Assembly: GCA_902712845.1 (NCBI GenBank)
Contig: LR743504.1
Span: forward strand, 2,702,001-2,766,000
Source of the DNA: Methylobacterium bullatum
Lineage (GTDB): Bacteria > Pseudomonadota > Alphaproteobacteria > Rhizobiales > Beijerinckiaceae
Direction: 5' to 3'
Length of the DNA: 64,000 nt
Each line of letters starts with the position of its first letter. Positions within the stretch are counted from its first letter, which is position 1. A model generated the notes under the pieces. It was not told where the DNA came from. It saw only the letters and a program-made list of their open reading frames with translations, and made no database searches. The translations under genes and the position numbers were made by a program. Positions 16,409 to 25,254 of the stretch are shown here, in pieces.

Positions 16409-17200
16409 ATGATGCTCACGTTCTGGCTCGACCAGCCGATCTGGCTGATCTTCGGGTACCTTGCGCTTCTCGTTGCGGCCTGGTGCCTGATCCTGATCGC
16501 GCTTACGAACACGAAGCGAACACGCCCCGTCGTCATGGCGGTGGCGACCGGGATCGCCCCCGCCTTCGTGGGTGTCCTGTCGGTGCTGCTCTCGCTCCTG
16601 ATGGGCTTCGTCGCCAACGATGCGTGGGAGCGCCAGAGGCAAGCCTCCCGCGTCGTCCAGACGGAGAGCGCTCAGGCGAGGGCCGTGTTCAACCTGAGCC
16701 GGTCCGTGTCCAAGGATCTGCCGGACATCCGCTTCCTGCTCGCGGAGTACGTCGAGGCCATCGTCGTCGAGGAATGGCCGGCGATGGCGAATGGCGGACA
16801 CTCGTCGTCGAAAGCGGACTTGGCCTTCGGCCGGCTGCTCCAGGCCGTGGTCGCGCCGAACTTCGACATCGTCGTGGGCCGAGCCAACCACTCCGCCCTC
16901 CTGGCCGCCACCCTCGCCCTGCAGACCGCCCGGAGCGAACGGCTGGCCCTGAGCGAAGTGGAGGGGGACGACAGCAAGTGGGCGACCCTGCTCGCGCTCC
17001 TGGCCCTGACCCTGCTGGTCATCGCCGCGATCCACACCGAACGACCCTCGTCGCAGGCCGTGACGCTGGCCGTCTTCGGTCTGGCGATGGTGATCACGCT
17101 GGGCGTCGTGGCGATGCACGAACGCCCCTTCGACGGACCGCTGGCGCTCCGTCCGTCTTTGCTGGAACAGGTCCGCACGGTCATCGACCCGGGCAGCTGA
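16409..17200 (+). CDS. DUF4239 family membrane protein
   Basis: A 263-residue protein with four predicted membrane segments: two near the N-terminus (about 12-33 and 50-75, the latter ending S-L-L-M-G-F-V-A-N-D-A-W) and two near the C-terminus (about 190-210 and 220-240). Between them lies a helical region. This 2+2 layout with the L-M-G-F-V/A-N-D-A-W segment is typical of DUF4239, also called bestrophin-like. Molecular function is unknown. The first of two adjacent ATGs was chosen. It is divergent from the RHH regulator and may share its upstream region. Confidence 0.8.
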   Translation: MMLTFWLDQPIWLIFGYLALLVAAWCLILIALTNTKRTRPVVMAVATGIAPAFVGVLSVLLSLLMGFVANDAWERQRQASRVVQTESAQARAVFNLSRSVSKDLPDIRFLLAEYVEAIVVEEWPAMANGGHSSSKADLAFGRLLQAVVAPNFDIVVGRANHSALLAATLALQTARSERLALSEVEGDDSKWATLLALLALTLLVIAAIHTERPSSQAVTLAVFGLAMVITLGVVAMHERPFDGPLALRPSLLEQVRTVIDPGS

Positions 17201-17229
17201 GAACCTCGCTGCCCACGATGGGCGCGGAC

Positions 17230-17427
17230 CTACCGCAGGGTCGGGGACTCGCCGGCATGAAGGGCGCGTCCCTCATCGGGACCGCTGACGGCGTTCAGGC
17301 GCGCGAGATGCTCGAAGACGTGCTCGAAGGCGCGGGTGACGGCCTGTTCGAACGATCCGTCGCCCTTGCCCTGGGCGGCCTTCAATGCGGCCAGGAGGGC
17401 CTGGTGTTTCTCGGTGTCGCTCGACAT
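17230..17427 (-). CDS. Small hypothetical protein
   Basis: A 65-residue polar helical protein beginning M-S-S-D-T-E-K-H-Q-A-L-L. ATG 17427 has a strong GAGGAGA ribosome site, the main support for a real gene; the ORF extends to 17553 without a better start. No family recognised. It is convergent with the DUF4239 gene. Confidence 0.6.
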   Translation of the reverse strand: MSSDTEKHQALLAALKAAQGKGDGSFEQAVTRAFEHVFEHLARLNAVSGPDEGRALHAGESPTLR

Positions 17428-17545
17428 GGCCGTCTCCTCGGCCGGGCGGAACGCCGGCTCGTGAAGGCAAGCGCGGGGGCCGGGGTCGGGTTCCCATGCG
17501 GCCGGCGGTCCCCGTTCCTCTGTGCAAGGCCAACCGACATCGAGC

Positions 17546-17579
17546 GGCGCCAAGTCGAGAGTGGCGCCAAGTCGAGAGT
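17546..17579. repeat. Tandem direct repeat, two 17-bp units
   Basis: The 17-mer GGCGCCAAGTCGAGAGT occurs twice head to tail (17546-17562 and 17563-17579) without mismatch. It lies between the small hypothetical gene and the 3' end of higA. No function is evident. Confidence 0.8.
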
Positions 17580-17610
17580 GGCAGAACGAACCGGCAGGAT
17601 CGCGTCCTGT

Positions 17611-17919
17611 TTATGCCGCCTTCGTCAGGGGTCTGGCACGGTCTATCCGCGCCCGCTCGTCGGGTGAGTTCATGACCCCCCAGAGATCGCTGCGACGCTG
17701 CGTGTTCAGCCAGAAGTCAGGGCTGTTGCCGAACACACGCGCGAGAATGAGCGCAGTCGCAGCCGTGACGTTGCGTCGATCGTTGCAGAGTTCGTTCACA
17801 TGCTTGCGCTGGACGCCCATCGCGTCGGCCAGTACCGCCTGTGTCAGGCCAAGCGGCCGCATGAACTCTTCCGTCAGGATTTCGCCCACCGTGGCCGGCT
17901 TGCGTGTGGTCATCAACAT
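17611..17919 (-). CDS. higA: HigA family addiction-module antitoxin
   Basis: A 102-residue Xre/HTH antitoxin. It starts with the HigA hallmark P-A-T-V-G-E-I-L-T-E-E-F-M-R-P-L-G, followed by a helix-turn-helix (T-Q-A-V-L-A-D-A-M-G-V-Q-R-K-H-V-N-E-L). The C-terminal N-S-P-D-F-W-L-N-T-Q-R motif is also standard. HigA neutralises HigB and represses the operon. It follows higB by 9 bases, the toxin-first order usual for this family. ATG 17919 or 17913 could be used. Confidence 0.95.
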   Translation of the reverse strand: MLMTTRKPATVGEILTEEFMRPLGLTQAVLADAMGVQRKHVNELCNDRRNVTAATALILARVFGNSPDFWLNTQRRSDLWGVMNSPDERARIDRARPLTKAA

Positions 17920-17928
17920 CGCATCACC

Positions 17929-18225
17929 TCACCGATAGCTATGGTCGTCGAGATAGAGTTCCGACGCTTCGCCGCGACTGCCGTCCCATCGAAAGATCAG
18001 CCGCCATTGCTTGTTGACGCGGATCGAGTGCAGACCGTCGAGCGTGCCGCGCAGCTTCTCGAAATGATGACTAGGCGGCACGCGCAAGTCCTGATCAGTC
18101 ATAGCATCGTCGATCATCTGGAGTTTCCGGAACAACCGCGCCTCAAGATCGGGCGGAATGTTGCGGGAATGAATGTCTTCCATGAAGAAGGCCCGCGGCC
18201 ATTCGTCTCGGAAGCCGACAATCAT
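17929..18225 (-). CDS. higB: HigB family toxin (RelE/ParE superfamily mRNA interferase)
   Basis: A 98-residue basic toxin, the size of HigB. Family features include the N-terminal I-V-G-F-R-D segment, the L-R-V-P-P-S-H-H-F-E-K-L-R-G-T region, and S-I-R-V-N-K-Q-W-R-L-I-F-R-W with the catalytic-type basic and aromatic residues. HigB cleaves mRNA on the ribosome. The gene precedes higA in the same operon and appears intact. An inverted repeat about 10 bases upstream (18236-18249) may be the operator. Confidence 0.94.
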   Translation of the reverse strand: MIVGFRDEWPRAFFMEDIHSRNIPPDLEARLFRKLQMIDDAMTDQDLRVPPSHHFEKLRGTLDGLHSIRVNKQWRLIFRWDGSRGEASELYLDDHSYR

Positions 18226-18583
18226 TTCACGACTCTAGTCTCTGGACTATGGACCACTCAATGGGTCACCCGGCAACGGATTCTCGTGGTCGCCTTCCGT
18301 CGTTGGACCTTGAGAATTCGCGTTTCCCATCCGTAAACAGGGCTCGCAACATCCACGAGGCATCGCCGGATGCCATTCGCGAACACATCGTATGTCGATC
18401 TCCAGTGATACGATGATCCTGACCTGACGAGGATGAAGCCAGGACAAAGCGCACGACAGAATCTTTTCTCGAGGGAGACGGCTGCGACCGTGAAGAGCCG
18501 ACTTCCTCACCACGGAGAAGGCCCCCCCCCGGTGCACCGACCGAAAAACCCGGTCGCGGCGAGGGGACCGTGGCCGAAGGCGG
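18226..18583. other. Intergenic region upstream of higBA
   Basis: A 358-bp stretch between higB and the 3' end of the esterase gene. It contains the candidate higBA operator and a C10 homopolymer near 18520-18530. No convincing gene. Confidence 0.5.
18236..18249. promoter_or_regulatory. Candidate higBA operator
   Basis: The perfect inverted repeat TAGTC-TCTG-GACTA lies 10 bases upstream of the higB start codon. HigA antitoxins bind such short palindromes overlapping their promoter. No consensus -35/-10 pair is assigned. Confidence 0.45.
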
Positions 18584-19615
18584 TCAGAGATCGGGTCTGG
18601 GATCGGTCTTGCCACCGGCTCCCGCGATGGGGCCACCGAGCGTCGCCTTGAACCAGGCGACGACCCGATCGATCACGGGCTGCTGGAACCAGGGCAGGTC
18701 GCCGTGGCCCGCTCCCTCGACCAGCACATACTCCGCCTTGCTGCCCTTCGCCCGCAGGGCTTCGAACAACTGCTTGCTCTGCACCGGTGAGACGAGCGTG
18801 TCGGCGGTGCCGTGCATGATCAGGAAGGGCGGCTCGTTGCCGCCGAGATGACCCATGGGACTTGCCGCCAGCGCCTTTGCGGGATCGGCCGAGATCGAAG
18901 CACCGGCGAAGTCGCGAAAGGCCGGTCCGTTGACCAGAAGCGCCTCGGTCACCGCGGGCGATTGGTGCATGAGTTGAACCGCCGGCGAAAATCCCTCGCC
19001 GATATTGAGGAGGTTCGAGATACCGTAAAGGGTCACCGCCGCCTGCACATCGGAGGGCTGATCGAGATGATCGCCCGTGTCGAACGTCGTCTCTCCGTTG
19101 GTGACGCCGACCATCTGCGAAAGGTAGCCCCCGGCCGAATCGCCGAGCACGCCGATCCGGGCCGGGTCGATGCCATATTCAGCCGCATGAGCCCGCAGGT
19201 AGCGCACGGCCGCCTTGCCGTCCTGCACCAGAGCCGGGAACCTGTCGGGGACGACGCGATACTCGGCGGCGGCGACGACGAAGCCAGCCGCAGCCAACTC
19301 CGAGCGCATTTCGAAGTATTTCTCATGGTCGGCAGAGGTGAATCCGCCACCCGGGAAATAGACGATCGCAGGCTTCTTGTCCTTGGTGCGCGGCACGAGC
19401 AGCGACATGCGCAATTGTCTGACCGCACGCATCGAACGGATCTGGGAATAGATCACACCACTGATCTGGTCGACCTGGTTTCGGTTTCCATCGACGCGAA
19501 CGACCTGAGCCCCCTCGGAATAACCGGGCAGTTGCGCGTCACCCGCCGATGCCTGCTGGATAAGCCCACTCATAGCGATGACGCCTCCCAAGCAGAGAGC
19601 CCGGATCAGTCTCAT
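18584..19615 (-). CDS. Secreted alpha/beta hydrolase (esterase/lipase)
   Basis: A 343-residue hydrolase with an N-terminal signal peptide (M-R-L-I-R-A-L-C-L-G-G, cleavage likely after A-S-A-G near residue 25). The body is of the BD-FAE/hormone-sensitive-lipase type: oxyanion motif Y-F-P-G-G-G-F, nucleophile elbow G-D-S-A-G-G-Y, an Asp in H-G-T-A-D-T-L, and the catalytic His in G-A-G-H-G-D-L-P-W. It probably acts on carboxyl esters in the periplasm or outside the cell. ATG 19615 has an AAGGGG ribosome site and starts exactly at the signal peptide. It stands alone. Confidence 0.9.
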   Translation of the reverse strand: MRLIRALCLGGVIAMSGLIQQASAGDAQLPGYSEGAQVVRVDGNRNQVDQISGVIYSQIRSMRAVRQLRMSLLVPRTKDKKPAIVYFPGGGFTSADHEKYFEMRSELAAAGFVVAAAEYRVVPDRFPALVQDGKAAVRYLRAHAAEYGIDPARIGVLGDSAGGYLSQMVGVTNGETTFDTGDHLDQPSDVQAAVTLYGISNLLNIGEGFSPAVQLMHQSPAVTEALLVNGPAFRDFAGASISADPAKALAASPMGHLGGNEPPFLIMHGTADTLVSPVQSKQLFEALRAKGSKAEYVLVEGAGHGDLPWFQQPVIDRVVAWFKATLGGPIAGAGGKTDPRPDL

Positions 19616-19946
19616 AGGATGCCCCTTTGTCGGTCGAGATGACATGACCCTACACCAACAAAGGTGATGACATGTGTCAGCCGCGCGGCGTGGCTCCCTG
19701 GCCGTTCGTGCGGGCCACATGATGACCGTCCGGTGGTCGGCACCACAACCGTCGCGGACGGCGACATCGGCAAATATGCCAACAGCGCCGGGCTGAACAC
19801 GAAGATCCCACCCGCGACCGACGCGCTCGGGCTTCCGGTGCGTCGCCTAAGCTCGACTTCGGCCATTTGCGTGGTGACGATTGGGCTGAGGTGACGAGGC
19901 GGATTTGACGAATAGGTCGGCGCTGTTTCCTGCAAGAGACACCGCC
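19616..19946. other. Intergenic region upstream of the transposase remnant
   Basis: A 331-bp region. It should contain the esterase promoter and the left flank of the transposase remnant, but no terminal inverted repeat or gene could be defined. Confidence 0.45.
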
Positions 19947-20630
19947 ATGCCACCCCTGCCCACCCGCTTCGCCGGGATCATCCTGGCGTTCGCGCCGCTG
20001 TTCGTCCTTCGCTCGTGGCGCCATGCTCAGCTTCCGCTGACAGCCAAGATCCTGACGCCAGGCCGCAGCGCGGTGACGAGCGTCCTGTGCATCCTGGGTC
20101 CTGCGCAGGACCGACGGTTCGTGAACGTCCATCGCATCCTCAACCGCGCGGCATGGTGCCCGCGCTGCGGCAGCCGTGTCCTTCTCGGGTCGCTCATCTC
20201 AGCCTTCGCACCGCGCGGTCCGGTCGTCCTGGCGCTCGACGACACGATCGAGCGCCGTCGCGGCAAGCGGATTGCAGCCAACGGTACCCACCGCGATCCT
20301 GTCCGCTCGTCCGACAGCCACTTCGTCAAGGCGAGCGGGCTGCGCTGGATGAGACCGATGCTGCTCGCCCCCGTCCCGTGGACCGGGCGGGTCTGGGCCC
20401 TGCCGTTCCTCATCGCATTGGTGCCGTCCGGACGCGCCTGCCGTGAGCGGCGCCGTCACCATAAGCTCTTGCCCGACGTCGGACGCCGGTTCGCCCTGCA
20501 GGCACGTCGCCGGCTGACAAGCCGCGACTTGGTGCTGGTTGGTGACAGCGGCTTCTCAGCTCTGCTGTTCCTCGATACTATGCGTCGCGGCGGCATAGCG
20601 CGGTTTTCGGCAGCAAAAACAGCTACTTAG
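19947..20630 (+). pseudogene. Transposase remnant (IS701-like DDE endonuclease), 3' truncated
   Basis: The reading frame encodes about 227 residues of a DDE-type transposase of the IS701/IS4-like group. Visible are the N-terminal region P-P-L-P-T-R-F-A-G-I, a D-D-T-I-E-R-R-R-G-K catalytic Asp segment and V-G-D-S-G-F-S-A-L-L with a second Asp. The third acidic residue and the C-terminal half are missing. After L-F-L-D-T-M-R-R the sequence becomes unrelated and stops. The break lies about 10 bases from the CCA end of tRNA-Ser, so a deletion or later rearrangement removed the element's right side. No terminal repeats found. Confidence 0.75.
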
Positions 20631-20640
20631 CAAAGCCAAA

Positions 20641-20732
20641 TGGCGGAGACGGAGGGATTCGAACCCTCGATACCCCTTTCGGGGTATGCTCATTTAGCAA
20701 ACGAGTGCCTTCAGCCGCTCGGCCACGTCTCC
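20641..20732 (-). tRNA. tRNA-Ser (GCT)
   Basis: A class II tRNA of 92 nt including encoded CCA. The acceptor stem GGAGACG pairs with CGTCTCC. The anticodon stem CTCGT/ATGAG encloses loop TTGCTAA, giving anticodon GCT. A long variable arm (TACCCC-GAAA-GGGGTA) is characteristic of serine tRNAs. The T arm has GGTTCGAATCC. It sits between a GT2 gene on the same strand (downstream end at 20745) and the transposase remnant. Confidence 0.97.
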
Positions 20733-20744
20733 GTAGGGGTGGCT

Positions 20745-21575
20745 CTAGAATTTCGCGTCGGACGGGTCAACCCGCTTCGCCGGTTCAATAGGCGGCAACG
20801 GGGTGGAAATCAGCGCTCTGCGCCGCTCGTAGTGCTTGGCGACCCGGAGATGGCGGGAGATCGCGTAGTTCGCGGCTGTGAGGAAGCCGTAGACGCCCCT
20901 CACGAAATGGCGCCGGCCGAGATAGGCCTTCAGGAAATTCAGCGGCAGCTCGACGAAGATCCGCCAGGTGGGAATCGTGACGCCGCGGGCTTCGAGGTCC
21001 CGGGCCTGCTGGTCGGAGTAGCGGTTGAGCTTGTCGAGCTGATCGCCGAGCGAGCGCACGGAAAAGTGGTGGATGACCCCCTTCAAGCGTCCGACGCTGG
21101 CGCCGGGATCGAGCTCCACCCGGTCATGGACGGGGGAGGGCGAGTAGCGGCCCCTGTCCTTGCGGTAGAGGCGCACGGGATGCAGGGCATAGGCCCAGGG
21201 ATGGGGCCTCGCCTCGCCGGGAAAGATCTCCGCGATGGCGACGCGATAGGCCGGGTGGGCGGGTTCGCCTGCGGCGAAGAGGTCCCGGATGGCCCGGGAC
21301 AGGTCCGGCGGCACGACTTCGTCCGCGTCGAGATTCAGGAGCCAGTCGTGCCGACACGCGGTCTCGGCGAAGCGCTTCTGCGGACCGTAGCCCGACCAGG
21401 CGTTGTGGATCACCCGCGCACCGAGGGAGGCCGCCAGGGCCTGGGTTCCATCGGTGGAGCCGGAATCGACCACCACGAGGTCGTCGGTCAGGTCGCGGAC
21501 CGCGCGGATGGTCGCGCCGATCCGGTCTGCTTCGTTGAAGGCGATGAGGAAGATCGAGAGCGGCGGCGCGGACAT
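20745..21575 (-). CDS. Glycosyltransferase family 2 (LPS core WaaE/KdtX-like)
   Basis: A 276-residue GT-A enzyme. It begins L-S-I-F-L-I-A-F-N-E-A-D-R-I, then has V-V-D-S-G-S-T-D-G-T and the metal-binding L-N-L-D-A-D-E-V-V. The mid-region H-P-V-R-L-Y-R-K-D and V-H-D-R-V resemble the WaaE/KdtX group that adds a sugar to the LPS inner core. The C-terminus has a hydrophobic patch (LPLNFLKAYLG), consistent with membrane association. The sugar donor is unknown. It ends 12 bases from the 5' end of tRNA-Ser. Confidence 0.9.
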   Translation of the reverse strand: MSAPPLSIFLIAFNEADRIGATIRAVRDLTDDLVVVDSGSTDGTQALAASLGARVIHNAWSGYGPQKRFAETACRHDWLLNLDADEVVPPDLSRAIRDLFAAGEPAHPAYRVAIAEIFPGEARPHPWAYALHPVRLYRKDRGRYSPSPVHDRVELDPGASVGRLKGVIHHFSVRSLGDQLDKLNRYSDQQARDLEARGVTIPTWRIFVELPLNFLKAYLGRRHFVRGVYGFLTAANYAISRHLRVAKHYERRRALISTPLPPIEPAKRVDPSDAKF

Positions 21576-21689
21576 GGTGAGGGCTCTACGATATCGGTCC
21601 GGCCGGCCGATACACCTTTCTCGCCACGGGCGTCATGGGACGAAGACCCTGAACTCGGGATCGGCACGGCTGGCCCGGCGGCCTCGACC

Positions 21690-23228
21690 TCATGCCGCGA
21701 CCGGCGGGTCGGCGAGCCGCTTGCGCTGGACCTTGCCATTGGCGGTGCGGGGCAGGGCATCGAGGAACCGGACCTCGCGCGGGCATTTGTAGGCGGCCAG
21801 TCTCTCGCCGCACCAGGCCAGGATCGAGGGTCCATCCGCCTCTTCACCGGGCTTCAGCACCACGAAGGCGGCGATGACCTTCAGGTCGGCCCGGACGGCG
21901 AGTTCGGTGACGCCGACTTCGGCCACGGCGGGATGCAAGCCGACCACGCCCTCGACCTCGTTGGGCGAGACCCGGTAGCCCAGGGCGTTCATCAGGTCGT
22001 CGTTGCGCCCGTGGAACCAGAGGTAGCCGTCCTCGTCGAGGCTCGCGAGATCGCCGCCCGCGAACCATTCGCCGCGTAGGACGGTGGCCTCCTCCTCGGG
22101 CCGGTTCCAGTAGCCGAGCATCAGGCCCGGCTCCGTGCGGTGGATCGCCAGAAGCCCCGTCTCGCCCTCCGGCAGCGGCTCGTCCGGCCCGTCCACCGGC
22201 AGGATCGCCACGCGGCGCCCGGGCTGGGGCTTGCCGGGAGAGCCGGGCTTCACCGGGATGGTGGGGCCGCTGGAGACATAGGTGGAGATCTCGCTCATGC
22301 CGAGCGCCTCGTAGAGGGGCTTGCCGGTCCGCCGCGTCCAGGCCTCCAGCAGTTCGGCAGGCAGGGCCTCGCCGGCGGTGCAGCCATGGCGCAGGCGGGA
22401 CAGGTCGTGCGCGGACAGATCGGCGTATTTCAGAATCTGGCGGTAGAGGCTCGGCACGGCGGCAAACAGCGTCGCGCCGTGCAGGGCGATGAGGACGGGC
22501 CAGACGGCGGGATCGCGGGGACCGTCGTAGAGGACGCTCGTGGCGCCGCAGGCCCACGGATCGGTGATGCCGACGCCGAGCGTATAGGTCCAGTTCATGG
22601 TGCCGGCATGCAGCATGACGTCGGTCTCCGTCAGCCCGAGCCAATGCGCATGCATGGGGCGGCGCCCCCAGATCGCGCGATGGGCATGGAGCACGCCCTT
22701 CGGCCGGCTGGTGGTGCCGGAGGTGTAGACCAGGGTCGCCGGATCGTCCGCCGCGGTGTCGGCGTAATCCGCGACCGGCTCGGCACGCTTCATCGCGGCG
22801 ATCTCGGAGGGGCCGAGGACGATGCGGCCCTCGGCCTCGGCCGCGTCGGGACGGTGGCCCGCCCCGGTCACCACGACGGCCGCACCGGAATTCTCCATGA
22901 GGAACGCGGCTTCCGCCGGCGTCAGCTGGGGCGACGAGGGGAGGGCCACGAGCCCGGCGGCGAGGGCGCCGAAATACACGAGGACGTAATCCGCCTCGTT
23001 GCCCATCCGGATCATCACGCGGTCGCCGCGACGCAGGCCGAGGGCGAGGAGACCGGCGGCGATGCCGCGCACGGCACGGTCGGCCTCGGCGAAGGTCAGG
23101 TGAAACGCCCCGTCCTCCGCGCCCGCCATGATCAGCGCAGTCTTGTCCGGCCGCAGACGCGCATTCTCAGCAAGGCAGTAGCGGGCGGCATTGAAACGGG
23201 CCGGTGGAGGAGCGTCCGGTCGGATCAT
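21690..23228 (-). CDS. Acyl-CoA synthetase, AMP-binding (benzoate-CoA ligase-like)
   Basis: A 512-residue ANL-superfamily ligase. It activates a carboxylate to acyl-AMP then acyl-CoA. The P-loop Y-T-S-G-T-T-S-R-P-K-G is complete, and the L-G-M-S-E-I-S-T-Y and G-R-N-D-D-L-M segments (A5, A8) are present. The catalytic Lys lies in T-A-N-G-K-V-Q-R-K-R-L near the C-terminus. The N-terminal F-N-A-A-R-Y-C-L segment and overall size suggest the benzoate/aryl-CoA ligase branch. No aromatic degradation genes are near, so substrate is open. It appears intact and monocistronic. Confidence 0.88.
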   Translation of the reverse strand: MIRPDAPPPARFNAARYCLAENARLRPDKTALIMAGAEDGAFHLTFAEADRAVRGIAAGLLALGLRRGDRVMIRMGNEADYVLVYFGALAAGLVALPSSPQLTPAEAAFLMENSGAAVVVTGAGHRPDAAEAEGRIVLGPSEIAAMKRAEPVADYADTAADDPATLVYTSGTTSRPKGVLHAHRAIWGRRPMHAHWLGLTETDVMLHAGTMNWTYTLGVGITDPWACGATSVLYDGPRDPAVWPVLIALHGATLFAAVPSLYRQILKYADLSAHDLSRLRHGCTAGEALPAELLEAWTRRTGKPLYEALGMSEISTYVSSGPTIPVKPGSPGKPQPGRRVAILPVDGPDEPLPEGETGLLAIHRTEPGLMLGYWNRPEEEATVLRGEWFAGGDLASLDEDGYLWFHGRNDDLMNALGYRVSPNEVEGVVGLHPAVAEVGVTELAVRADLKVIAAFVVLKPGEEADGPSILAWCGERLAAYKCPREVRFLDALPRTANGKVQRKRLADPPVAA

Positions 23229-23357
23229 GGAAACGGTTCGGGTTCTCGCGTGGCGACGCGTTCAAGCCATGACGAAACCCGCGGCCGGCAACAAGGGCCG
23301 ACCGCGGGACTTCGCAACGTTCGAGCGCACGCTCAGCGGGCTTGCGATGGGCGACGA

Positions 23358-24740
23358 TCACGCCGTCTTGACGGCGAGCAACTCCTTAGCGGCGGCGAGC
23401 ATCGCCTTCATGGCGGAGGACGCGGCCTGATAGGCCGGCGTGCCCACGTCCCAATTGTTCGCGGCGACGGCATCGGTCATCGTCTTGGCTTCTTCGAGAG
23501 CGGTCTTCTCGGCGGCGGCGAGACGGGCCAGTGCCGGATGATCGCGCAGCGGGCCGTTTTGCAGGTCGGTGCAGACGCTGTGGTTCGCGATGCCCAGCAT
23601 CGTCGGATCGGAGGACGCGGCCGGGGCGAGGCCGACGAGGATGCGGGCGAGCTTGCGCTTCCACATGCCGACATCCGCCGGCAGGCAGACCAGGCCATGG
23701 GCCTTGACCCGTCCGCTCTCCGCCGCGAGGGCGGTCCGGCCGAAATCCTCGGCCTTCACCAGACGCGTCGTGATCTTGTCGATCTCCTCATGGGTCTTAG
23801 CGGCCTTGCCGGCGATGTTCTGCACGCTGGTGGAGATTTCGGCGGTGGCCGAACGCTGCTGGGAGAGCATCTGCGAGATCGCCTGGTTCAGGTCGCTCGC
23901 CTGGGAGATCCGCTCGTTGGTCTGCTCGACCCGCGTTTCGAGCTGCTCGACGATGGCCCGGCCGGACGTGACCGCGTTCCGGCTCTCGCCGACGGCGGTG
24001 GAGATGGCCGACATCTCGGACGTCAGAGTGCTGAGAAGCCCCCGGATCTCGCCCGTGGACTTGGCGGTCTGGGCGGAAAGCGACTTCACTTCGGCCGCGA
24101 CCACGGAGAAGCCGCGACCGGCCTCGCCGGCCCGCGCGGCCTCGATGGTCGCGTTCAGGGCGAGCAGGTTGGTCTGGGCGGAGATCGACGCGATGGCGGT
24201 GGCCATGACCTCGATCTGGGCGATGGCCCGCTCCAGCACCACGACCCGCTCCGAGATGAGCGAGGTGCGGACGTCGATCTCCTGCATGGCGGACTTGGCC
24301 TCGCGCCCGTCGCCGATGCAGGCGCTCATGGCGGTGAGGGCGTCCTGGGCGACGGTGACGACCGTGTCGGACGTCTGGGAGACCTCGGCGATGGATGCCG
24401 CCATCTCTTCCGTGGCGCCGGCGATCGTCTGCGTGGCGCGGGCGACTTCGCCGACATCGTAGGTCATCCAGCCGATGTTGATGGCCGCCTCGGACGCCTC
24501 CTTCGCCATGGCGGCGATGGAGGAGAGGTTGCGCTGATTGTCGTCCTCGCCACGGCCGTTGAGGCGCTCGATCGCGGATTTGAGCTTTCCGTCGGGCAGG
24601 TCAATGGCCGACAGCCCCTGGCTCGACATCAGCGCTTCCACCGCAGCGCCGAGACGAAGGTCGTCGGCCTCGGTCTGCTGGGAAGCGGTAGGCACCGCAA
24701 CCGTGTCGTTGGCCGGACGCTTGCGGGAGAAGCCGATCAT
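23358..24740 (-). CDS. Soluble methyl-accepting chemotaxis protein
   Basis: A 460-residue chemoreceptor without transmembrane helices, hence probably cytoplasmic. The signalling hairpin tip is clear ([21 protein letters not shown]), flanked by long heptad helices (residues about 80-360). The N-terminal 80 residues are polar with no sensory fold recognised. The C-terminal 100 residues (from G-L-V-C-L-P-A-D-V, then M-W-K-R-K-L, N-H-S-V-C and D-H-P-A-L) are laid out like a zinc-binding CZB domain but lack its distal His pair. ATG 24740 gives the expected N-terminus; upstream in-frame codons are unconserved. Confidence 0.9.
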   Translation of the reverse strand: MIGFSRKRPANDTVAVPTASQQTEADDLRLGAAVEALMSSQGLSAIDLPDGKLKSAIERLNGRGEDDNQRNLSSIAAMAKEASEAAINIGWMTYDVGEVARATQTIAGATEEMAASIAEVSQTSDTVVTVAQDALTAMSACIGDGREAKSAMQEIDVRTSLISERVVVLERAIAQIEVMATAIASISAQTNLLALNATIEAARAGEAGRGFSVVAAEVKSLSAQTAKSTGEIRGLLSTLTSEMSAISTAVGESRNAVTSGRAIVEQLETRVEQTNERISQASDLNQAISQMLSQQRSATAEISTSVQNIAGKAAKTHEEIDKITTRLVKAEDFGRTALAAESGRVKAHGLVCLPADVGMWKRKLARILVGLAPAASSDPTMLGIANHSVCTDLQNGPLRDHPALARLAAAEKTALEEAKTMTDAVAANNWDVGTPAYQAASSAMKAMLAAAKELLAVKTA

Positions 24741-25254
24741 AAAACTACAACCTTGAGATATCGATAAGGCAAAGTCATAAACGCTATTGTTTAATGGCGC
24801 CTTAGCAGTCCAACACTTAGCGCCGGCCGGAACGAAGGGTTCGTCGATCTCGCGGATGCCGCCGCCAGCAACCAGTGGTAACCTTGCGCCACGTTTCCGA
24901 TGATTTCTTCTCCATGCCAGTATAGAACAGCAGATCCCCAAGGCAGAAGAGCCGATCGGTCTCCCGATCCGGGCTTAGTGTGACGCGTAGACAAAAATCG
25001 TCGATTTCGCAATTTGATCAATCACACCCTTGGGCCATAAGAATCAAACGCGAGCCAATGACAAGACACCCGCATACTTGTAGTTGAATTACAGTTCGCG
25101 GGACGCCGCAACCCCGAAAGTAAATTTGTTGCGAACTTCGCGCGGATGCCGTGGGAGACAACTCCGCGCGCGCGAACGAGGCACGACAGGGCATCGACGT
25201 CCCGACAATGTTCGGCCGAGCGCACATCATGACTTGTTCGGCTTGCTGAAAAGA
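24741..25254. other. Long intergenic region, comparatively AT-rich
   Basis: A 514-bp region between the chemoreceptor start and the 3' end of the HWE kinase gene. It is noticeably more AT-rich than the neighbouring genes (for example near 24741-24800 and 24980-25130). It should contain the chemoreceptor promoter. No gene, tRNA or strong hairpin could be identified. Confidence 0.5.
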
